Source: Mesorhizobium qingshengii (GTDB lineage Bacteria > Pseudomonadota > Alphaproteobacteria > Rhizobiales > Rhizobiaceae). From it: a DNA stretch of 64,000 bases. The stretch spans positions 124,001-188,000 of the forward strand of contig NZ_FMXM01000007.1 in NCBI RefSeq assembly GCF_900103325.1. Reading direction: 5' to 3'. Below the pieces are notes generated by a model that was not told the DNA's origin, did not search any database, and saw only the letters and a list, made by a program, of their open reading frames with translations. Made by a program: the position numbers and the translations under genes. This document shows, one piece after another, positions 58,671 through 64,000 of this stretch (position 1 is its first letter; each line of letters starts with the position of its first letter).

Positions 58671-59735
58671 ATGCGGATACCGGGCGTCATCAGTTTCTTG
58701 ATCGCATCGCTTTGCCTTGCCGGTTGCACGTCGACGGCCGGCATCGATGCGCTGGATTTGCAGAAACCGTCGAGCGAGACCACCAGTTCCGTGGTGCGCC
58801 CGCCGGCACCTGTGACGGCAGTCCCGGCGGCGATGGCCAACAGGGCACCGAGGGCTGAAAAGGCGCCGGTGGACGACAATGCCCGGCCTTTCGGCCTAGC
58901 GGAGGAAGAGACGGTGGCGTTTCCGGCGCCTGAAGTGCCGGATGTCGGCGGGCTGCCGGTCGAGCCGGCGGCGCTGGTATCGAAGCCAAGGCTGTTGAGC
59001 CGCGCCGCGCCGCCGATGCTTGCCGGGCCGCTCACCCGCTACGGCTTTCGCGACGCCAAACCGATCAATTTCGGCAAGGCTTCGCCCCGGCACCTTGCCG
59101 TTCATGGCGTCGACGTGTCGCGCTGGCAAGGCAACGTCAACTGGGAAAAGCTGCGCTCGCAGGGCGCCAACTTCGCCTACATCAAGGCGACCGATGGCGG
59201 CGACCATCTCGATCCGATGTTCATGAAGAACTGGCGCAACGCCGACGCCGCCGGCCTGAAGCGCGGCGCCTATCACTTCTTCTACTGGTGCCGCACGGCG
59301 GGCGAGCAGGCCGACTGGTTCATCCGCAACGTGCCGAAGATGGATGGTGCGCTGCCGCCGGTGATCGACGTCGAGTGGAACGGCGAATCCAGCTGCAAAC
59401 GGCGGCCGTCGCGCGAAAAGGTGCTGGAAAAGATTCAGGTGTTCATGGACAAGCTGGAGCGCCACTACGGCCAGCGTCCCATCATCTACACCTCGCCCGA
59501 TTTCTATCGCGACAATCTCAGGGGCGAATTCCTCGACTACCCGTTCTGGCTGCGCGCGGTGGCGGCGCATCCGTCAAAGGTCTATCCCGGCCGCAACTGG
59601 CTGTTCTGGCAGTATTCCGGCTCCGGCCTGTCGCATGGCGTCACCGGCCGCATCGACCTGAACGTCTTCCACGGCGATGAACGGCAGTGGCGCGCTTTCG
59701 CCGGAGGACAAACGACCGTCGCCGACGCCGACTGA
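58671..59735 (+). CDS. GH25 muramidase lipoprotein
   Basis: 354 residues. N-terminal signal MRIPGVISFLIASLCLAGC with lipobox LAGC (Cys19), then a long Pro/Ala-rich linker to about residue 140, then a GH25 lysozyme domain: VHGVDVSRWQGNVNWEKL (Asp148), IKATDGG, and the catalytic pair in PPVIDVEWNGE (Asp233, Glu235). It cleaves the MurNAc-GlcNAc bond in peptidoglycan. Most likely tethered to the outer or inner membrane in the periplasm for wall remodelling. Confidence 0.93.
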   Translation: MRIPGVISFLIASLCLAGCTSTAGIDALDLQKPSSETTSSVVRPPAPVTAVPAAMANRAPRAEKAPVDDNARPFGLAEEETVAFPAPEVPDVGGLPVEPAALVSKPRLLSRAAPPMLAGPLTRYGFRDAKPINFGKASPRHLAVHGVDVSRWQGNVNWEKLRSQGANFAYIKATDGGDHLDPMFMKNWRNADAAGLKRGAYHFFYWCRTAGEQADWFIRNVPKMDGALPPVIDVEWNGESSCKRRPSREKVLEKIQVFMDKLERHYGQRPIIYTSPDFYRDNLRGEFLDYPFWLRAVAAHPSKVYPGRNWLFWQYSGSGLSHGVTGRIDLNVFHGDERQWRAFAGGQTTVADAD

Positions 59736-59782
59736 AACAGCGCAATCCACTGGTTGGCAGCTGCCAGAGCCACGGCCGGATC

Positions 59783-59896
59783 CTATCTTGCTTGCCGGCG
59801 GCGCGACTCGTCGATGGTGGCATAGGCCATGACACCGGAAAATGTCCCGAAATAGAGCAGGACCATGGTGGTAACCATCAGGCTGTAAGTCGACAT
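59783..59896 (-). CDS. 37-residue single-helix membrane protein
   Basis: Reverse strand, ATG complement at 59894-59896, TAG at 59783-59785. The protein MSTYSLMVTTMVLLYFGTFS then GVMAYATIDESRRRQAR has one membrane helix and a basic tail. A strong ribosome site GGAGGGAG lies 6-13 bases upstream. A FixK/FNR-type box (59950-59963) is placed about 54 bases before the start. It may be a small accessory subunit of a respiratory complex made under low oxygen; that role is inference. Confidence 0.6.
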   Translation of the reverse strand: MSTYSLMVTTMVLLYFGTFSGVMAYATIDESRRRQAR

Positions 59897-59949
59897 ATTG
59901 TTCTCCCTCCGATGATTGTCGAGGAGACAGGACGAACGCTGGATGCGCG

Positions 59950-59963
59950 TTGACCTGGATCAA
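59950..59963. promoter_or_regulatory. FixK/FNR-type anaerobox upstream of the 37-residue protein
   Basis: TTGAC-CTGG-ATCAA matches the FixK/FnrN consensus TTGA(T/C)-N4-(A/G)TCAA. On the minus strand it reads TTGATCCAGGTCAA, with GACAAT at 59915-59920 as a possible -10. Spacing suits class II activation. Motif seen; low-oxygen control inferred. Confidence 0.6.
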
Positions 59964-60077
59964 CTTGCAGGAGGGCCGTGCGCGACACGAGGTGACTGTG
60001 GCCGAGGCGAGGTGCACATCGCCCCTCATCCTCGGCTCTTTATCGGGGCTGCTGCGCTGGGATGAAGCCGAGGGCAC

Positions 60078-60245
60078 GTTGATCATTGCCTCGATGTTGT
60101 AGCCATCGGGGTCCAGCACGAAGCAGGCGTGGTAATTCTCCGCATAGTCGGGACGCGGGCCGGGTGCGCCATTGTCTTCGGCGCCGCCCTCCAGCGCCGA
60201 CTGATGAAACGCATCGACCTCTGCTGGTCCTCTGTCGCGAGTGAA
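60078..60245 (-). pseudogene. Remnant of a VOC/glyoxalase-family gene
   Basis: A reverse-strand reading frame encodes RDRGPAEVDAFHQSALEGG, AEDNGAPGPRPDYAENYHAC and FVLDPDGYNIEAMIN. This is the C-terminal half of a glyoxalase/bleomycin-resistance (VOC) domain, ending with the DPDGYNIEA metal-glutamate motif. The N-terminal half is missing; the LysR gene stop lies 11 bases upstream. No start codon with a ribosome site is seen, so it looks like a truncated gene left by a deletion or rearrangement. Confidence 0.65.
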
Positions 60246-60255
60246 CCTCGTAAGC

Positions 60256-61167
60256 CTATGCCTGGCGCTCTTCTTGCGCCCGAATCTCGGCGGTCTGGGC
60301 AAGCACCCAGTCCCGGAACACCTTGATCTTCGGTACGTTGCGGCGGCTTTCCAGGTGCACCAGCCAGTAGCCGTCGCCGTCGGACCCGACGATGTCGAAA
60401 GGTTTTATCAGCTGTCCCTTCGCCAAAAGCGCGCTGTAGAGATTTTGGGTGAGGATGGCAGCGCCCTGATCGGTCAGTGCTGCCATGGCATCATAAGCCT
60501 GCCCGCCGAGCGCCGGACCGGGGATGACACGAGCGGGATCGAAGGTCACGCCTGCTGCCTCGAACCAGATTTTCCACCAGGGATCGTCAAGGCCGCATAG
60601 CGGTACCTTGTAGAGGTCTTCGGGGTGGCGGATGCCGCCGACGCTCTCGGCCAGTTTTGGGCTGAGCATCGGCGTGTAGTCCGCCTTGAACAGATAGTGG
60701 GCCGTCAGGTCGGGCCATTTGCCGGTGCCGGTCCGAATGCCGATATCCATGCCTTCGCGCCCGAAATCGACCAGCCGGGACGATGTATCAACCTTCACGG
60801 CGAGATCGGGATGCATCAGCTGGAATGTTCCAAGCCACACGGCCAGCCAGTTCGATGCAAATGTCGCCATGGTCGTCAGCGAAAGCACGCCGCTCGCTCC
60901 ACCCTTCGTGGCGACCCAGGCATCCGCCAGGGTCGAGAACGCCCCGGTCGCGTGCGGCGCCAACTGCTGCCCGGCCTCGGTCAAGGCGATTTGCCTTGTT
61001 TTTCTTATGAAAAGCGGCGTTCCGGCGCGCTCTTCCAGCACCTTGATCTGATAGCTGGCCGCCGACTGGGTCATGCCGAGCTCTTCGGCCGCCTTGGTGA
61101 AACTGCCCAGTCGCGCGGCGGCTTCAAAGACCCGGATGGCTCCTAGTGGCGGTAGCTCCCAACTCAT
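60256..61167 (-). CDS. LysR family regulator, GcvA-like
   Basis: 303 residues. HTH at LGSFTKAAEELGMTQSAASY, then the effector domain. The N-terminus MSWELPPLGAIRVFEAAARL is typical of GcvA/AmpR-type LysR proteins. It is followed by a truncated VOC gene and divergent from a DUF1127 gene. The regulated genes are unknown; the classical GcvA role in glycine cleavage is not implied. Confidence 0.92.
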   Translation of the reverse strand: MSWELPPLGAIRVFEAAARLGSFTKAAEELGMTQSAASYQIKVLEERAGTPLFIRKTRQIALTEAGQQLAPHATGAFSTLADAWVATKGGASGVLSLTTMATFASNWLAVWLGTFQLMHPDLAVKVDTSSRLVDFGREGMDIGIRTGTGKWPDLTAHYLFKADYTPMLSPKLAESVGGIRHPEDLYKVPLCGLDDPWWKIWFEAAGVTFDPARVIPGPALGGQAYDAMAALTDQGAAILTQNLYSALLAKGQLIKPFDIVGSDGDGYWLVHLESRRNVPKIKVFRDWVLAQTAEIRAQEERQA

Positions 61168-61270
61168 GACGCATCAATCCTCCTGATGCATGCTACGCGA
61201 GGTTCGATTGGAAGCCAAGGCCGCAAGCAGGCATAGTCTGTCATCAACTCGAACCCGAAAGGACACGGCA

Positions 61271-61438
61271 ATGGCCACCAACCTGTACAACACGCTTCGC
61301 CGCCCGGTGCTCGACCTCTTCACGGCGCCGTTCAAACCCCGCAGGCGCGGCCTGCTCGACCAGCGTTCGCTGTCGGATCATTTCTTGCGCGACATTGGCG
61401 TGCTCGACGGGCACGTACCTCCCGGCAGCAGTCGCTGA
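61271..61438 (+). CDS. Short DUF1127-like protein
   Basis: 55 residues from ATG 61271 with AAAGGA upstream. MATNLYNTLRRPVLDLFTAP then LLDQRSLSDHFLRDIGVLDG: the end is a DUF1127 motif (DHFLRDIGV). Function unknown; small Arg-rich proteins of this class are often RNA-associated or stress-related. Divergent from the GcvA-like gene, which may control it. Confidence 0.7.
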   Translation: MATNLYNTLRRPVLDLFTAPFKPRRRGLLDQRSLSDHFLRDIGVLDGHVPPGSSR

Positions 61439-61477
61439 AGACGCTTTTGACCCACATGGACGCGGAGGGAGGGAAAG

Positions 61478-62086
61478 ATGGATGAGTTGTCGCAAGCTCT
61501 GGCAAAGAGCCGTCAAACGATCAGTGCCTATGAGGACTATGCGGAACGCTACGATGCTATCGTGCGGCATGTTCCCAACGACAGAGAGCAGGCATCGCTG
61601 AAGCGCCTTGTGGCGATTGCCGGCACAGCAGGCCGGATTCTGGAAGTCGGGTCCGGAGCAGGCTACGATGCGGACTTTCTGGAAGGCTTGGGCGTCATGG
61701 TTCGGCGCACCGACGCGACAAAACGGTTTCTCGAACTGCAGGCCGCGCGCGGCAAGCACGGTGAGCTTCTTGATCTGCTCACCGATGATCTCGGCGGCCC
61801 CTATGACGCAGTCCTGGCCCTGGCCGTCCTGATCCATGTGCCGCGCGACCAGACCGACCAAGTGCTTGCCAGGATAGCCCGGTCGCTGCGGCCAGGCGGC
61901 GCCTTTCTCGTATCGATGCGCAATGGCGATGGCGAGACGGGCGGCAAATATCATACGGTCTACTGGCGCAGGGACGACTTCGCGGCCCGTCTCGAAGCCG
62001 CCGGGCTGGTCCTTCTCAGGGACGATTTCAACGTTGGCCGCAACAACGAAGAATGGAACACATTCCTGGCTATAAGGCCGTCATGA
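61478..62086 (+). CDS. Class I SAM-dependent methyltransferase
   Basis: 202 residues after GGAGGGAGGGAAAG. The SAM-binding motif I is RILEVGSGAGYDADFLEGLG, motif II region TDATKRFLELQAARG, and post-motifs DAVLALAVLIHVPRDQTDQV and IARSLRPGGAFLVSMRNG. The family is generic (UbiE/Tam-like) and the substrate unknown. Lies 39 bases after the DUF1127 gene, possibly co-transcribed. Confidence 0.9.
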   Translation: MDELSQALAKSRQTISAYEDYAERYDAIVRHVPNDREQASLKRLVAIAGTAGRILEVGSGAGYDADFLEGLGVMVRRTDATKRFLELQAARGKHGELLDLLTDDLGGPYDAVLALAVLIHVPRDQTDQVLARIARSLRPGGAFLVSMRNGDGETGGKYHTVYWRRDDFAARLEAAGLVLLRDDFNVGRNNEEWNTFLAIRPS

Positions 62087-62171
62087 CGCGGCGCGGACGG
62101 TTGCTGTTTTCGCTGCCCGGCCGGATGTCCGATCGACAGCTGGATGCTCGCCGGCATGATGTGCCGGCGCG

Positions 62172-62270
62172 ATGTACGTGCCCATTCAGGCTACCGACGC
62201 GACGAATGCCATCCGGGATCGAGCGCTTCAGCTGGAAGGCTACGTTCGCGTGATGGCGATCGATGAGTGA
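62172..62270 (+). CDS. Possible short ORF of unknown function
   Basis: 32 residues: MYVPIQATDATNAIRDRALQ then LEGYVRVMAIDE. The composition looks protein-like, but there is no clear ribosome site and no recognised family. It may be noise or a fragment of an older gene. The rest of 62087-62380 shows no recognisable gene. Confidence 0.2.
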   Translation: MYVPIQATDATNAIRDRALQLEGYVRVMAIDE

Positions 62271-62380
62271 CGGGCGGCTATTGATGCTTACCCGGCCGAT
62301 CACCTCCCGACTTTGCGAATAAGCGAGACATTGCTACTGCGGTGATGTAGTGCCGGTTCCTGCAATCCGGGGGGATCAGG

Positions 62381-63355
62381 GTGGAGCTCAAGATTCTGCT
62401 CGTCGGCTTTGCCTGCGCGGTCGCCGGCGGGCTGTCGATCGTCACTTTCCTGAAATGGCGAGAGGTGAAGGCGGTCAGCCGCTGGTTGCCGGCGCCGGGA
62501 AAGATCATCTCCTCGCGGGTCGAGGCGCGTGAGGTCAAAAGCTCGGGCTCCGGCTCGGAGAGCAGCGATGCCACCGAGATCAGGAATTTTCCGGCGATCA
62601 CCTACGAATACAAGGTGGGCGGCAAGATATTCCAGAGTTCGCACTACAGCGTGCAGGAGAACCTCGGGAATTTCGAAATCACCGAGACCCTGGCGCGGTT
62701 TCCACGCGGCGCCAAGGTGACTGTCTTCTATAACCCGTCCGATCCGGCCAAGGCCGTGATCGAGCGCACCATGCCTGACGGCGCCTTCAAGTTCATGGTC
62801 CAGCTTTCGGCTGGGCTGGTGATCGGCGCGCTGGTGCTGGTGTTCTCTGTCGGCGGCGTGCTGGAGGCAATCGGCCCGCATTTGCCAAAGCCGCAAAACC
62901 TCGGCGCGGCGGCGTTGCTGCTTTTCATGGGCCTGTTTGTGCTGCGCATGGGCTTCGTCCAGAAAGCGATGGCCGAGCAGGCGGCGAAATGGCCGGTCGC
63001 CGCCGGCCGCATCGACGCGTCCGGCCTGCAGGCAATCAAGACCCGCGACCGGTTCGAGGGTTATCGGCCCTGGCGCACTGTTTTCAAGTCCCGCGTCGTC
63101 TACAGCTATGGCGTCGCCGGCCAGCGCTACAGCGCCGATCGCGTCGCCTTCGGCGCCACCATGACGGCTTCGCTGCCTGGCCTCGTCGGCGGCCAGGCGG
63201 CGCGCTATATCGAGGGCGGCAAGGTCGACGTGCACTATGATCCCGTCAACCCCGCCTCGGCGGTGCTCGAATGCCGGGTGCGCGGGCTCTGGGTGCTGTG
63301 GGTCTGTTCCGTCGGCTTTCTCGGCGGCGCTGCCTTGCTGGTCGGGCTGGTCTGA
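62381..63355 (+). CDS. DUF3592 membrane protein
   Basis: 324 residues from GTG 62381 with GGGGGGATCAGG upstream. An N-terminal membrane helix (ILLVGFACAVAGGLSIVTFL), two DUF3592-like beta domains (WLPAPGKIISSRVEAREVKS ... ITYEYKVGGKIFQSS; WPVAAGRIDASGLQAIKTRD), a central pair of helices and a C-terminal helix LWVLWVCSVGFLGGAALLVG. Family function unknown. Convergent with the secreted protein gene downstream. Confidence 0.85.
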   Translation: MELKILLVGFACAVAGGLSIVTFLKWREVKAVSRWLPAPGKIISSRVEAREVKSSGSGSESSDATEIRNFPAITYEYKVGGKIFQSSHYSVQENLGNFEITETLARFPRGAKVTVFYNPSDPAKAVIERTMPDGAFKFMVQLSAGLVIGALVLVFSVGGVLEAIGPHLPKPQNLGAAALLLFMGLFVLRMGFVQKAMAEQAAKWPVAAGRIDASGLQAIKTRDRFEGYRPWRTVFKSRVVYSYGVAGQRYSADRVAFGATMTASLPGLVGGQAARYIEGGKVDVHYDPVNPASAVLECRVRGLWVLWVCSVGFLGGAALLVGLV

Positions 63356-63367
63356 GGCCGGCTTCCT

Positions 63368-63730
63368 TCAGCAGCGGGCGAGAGGCCCGCTGTCGAAACC
63401 AGGCCAGGTGAACCGCACCCTGACGCCGTGCCTGACCATATGGACGACGCGGGAAAACGGCTCCGCGAGCGACGGGTCCGCGCCGTAGCACTGGCTCGCA
63501 TGCACCACCCAGCCGGTGGCGGATTTGTGAAATGTCGCGTGCTCGCAGCCGAATTGGGGAAGCGACAGGGCCGACTGATCCACGGTGAAGACAGTCTGGC
63601 GCTGGACATCCGCGGCCGCGCTGCAGTTCAGCCTGTCCCTGGACCACGTCCCGACATAGGGCGGCGCCGCGAGCGCGGGGCCAACCGCGCATGCGGATAT
63701 TGCAATCGTCATTGCCAAACGCCGCATCAC
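63368..63730 (-). CDS. Small secreted protein of unknown function
   Basis: 120 residues with signal peptide MMRRLAMTIAISACAVGPALA. The mature part begins APPYVGTWSRDRLNCSAAAD, resembling short periplasmic lipocalin-like or META-type domains with disulfide cysteines (NCSAAA, FGCEHA, SQCYGAD, LARC). No firm family assignment. A methionine one codon later is an alternative start. Convergent with the DUF3592 gene. Confidence 0.6.
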   Translation of the reverse strand: MMRRLAMTIAISACAVGPALAAPPYVGTWSRDRLNCSAAADVQRQTVFTVDQSALSLPQFGCEHATFHKSATGWVVHASQCYGADPSLAEPFSRVVHMVRHGVRVRFTWPGFDSGPLARC

Positions 63731-63839
63731 CAGACTATCTCCTTCGATTGGTGCGCTCGACCATATAGGTTGTTGAAGTTGCGAGGCGGCAATTCCATAA
63801 GGGCTATCTCATGCGCTTTGAACGCGCCAAGACCCTGCG

Positions 63840-64000
63840 ATGAGCACTCGCATCGAAGACATGAGAAACCTCGGACCAGCCATGGCGCGGATGCTGGCGG
63901 AAATTGATATTTTCAGTGAAGAGGATTTGCGCAGTTTCGGCGCGATTGGAGCTTACCACCGATTGAGGTTCCGGTTCGGTCGGCATGTGACGATCCTCGC
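63840..64000 (+). CDS. TfoX C-terminal-domain protein (3' end outside window)
   Basis: The frame from ATG 63840 encodes MSTRIEDMRNLGPAMARMLA then EIDIFSEEDLRSFGAIGAYH before the window ends. This is the helix-hairpin-helix-like TfoX C-terminal domain (RNLGP, EEDLRSFGA). In rhizobia this domain often stands alone; function unknown, with competence regulation known only for full TfoX of gammaproteobacteria. Confidence 0.75.
   Translation, partial: MSTRIEDMRNLGPAMARMLAEIDIFSEEDLRSFGAIGAYHRLRFRFGRHVTIL

Overview
The window looks like chromosomal DNA of an alphaproteobacterium of the Rhizobiales, most likely Mesorhizobium or a close relative. Reasons are the high GC content, the recA-alaS order, the small-subunit PurL with separate PurS and PurQ, the zeta-type ATPase inhibitor (DUF1476), several DUF1127 proteins and a FixK/FNR-type box. 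The genus is an inference; no rRNA gene is present to test it. No tRNA, rRNA, CRISPR array, insertion sequence or prophage gene was recognised.

Layout. 1-10 kb holds mostly core genes: a cut PfkB kinase, recA with a probable LexA operator, alaS, a glutathione transferase, icd, a TrmJ-like methyltransferase overlapping murI, and rpsD behind a structured leader. 10-23 kb: ttcA, an inositol-phosphatase-like enzyme, a Bcr/CflA efflux pump, the grxD/bolA iron-sulfur pair, purL, a MocR regulator with palindromes in its promoter, a small GST/lipoprotein/membrane-protein operon, and purQ-purS-purC. 23-31 kb: the DUF1476 protein, an HpcH/HpaI aldolase, purB, several secreted or membrane proteins of unknown function, a P1-family peptidase and a branched-chain amino acid type binding protein. 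31-36.5 kb: a compact forward operon of molybdenum-hydroxylase maturation genes (flavin reductase, MoxR ATPase, VWA protein, split XdhC, molybdopterin-binding/MobA fusion) without any structural hydroxylase genes in view. 36.5-42.8 kb: mixed enzymes, a DUF1127 gene, an orphan terminator that may mark a small RNA, and a J-domain-like protein that may start at ATC.

42.8-52.8 kb is the most interesting part: a tight nine-gene reverse operon with a divergent LysR gene and a thioesterase. It encodes a polar amino acid ABC importer, a dimethylformamidase-like protein, a class III aminotransferase, a beta-keto acid cleavage enzyme, an SSAT-like acetyltransferase and an acetylpolyamine-type deacetylase. 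Together these match, step for step, the acetylated beta-lysine route: acetylate the side chain, transaminate C3, cleave the beta-keto acid with acetyl-CoA, hydrolyse the acyl-CoA, deacetylate to 4-aminobutyrate. To my knowledge the genes for several of these steps are not well assigned in bacteria; substrate identity is inference.

53-64 kb: a stand-alone ParB-like domain protein, an SRPBCC gene broken by an in-frame TAG, a 2-oxoglutarate oxygenase, an envelope group (UppP, phosphodiester glycosidase-like, DedA, GH25 lipoprotein), a 37-residue membrane protein behind a FixK/FNR-type box, a GcvA-like LysR gene followed by a VOC-gene remnant, a methyltransferase, a DUF3592 protein, and a TfoX C-terminal-domain gene cut by the window end.
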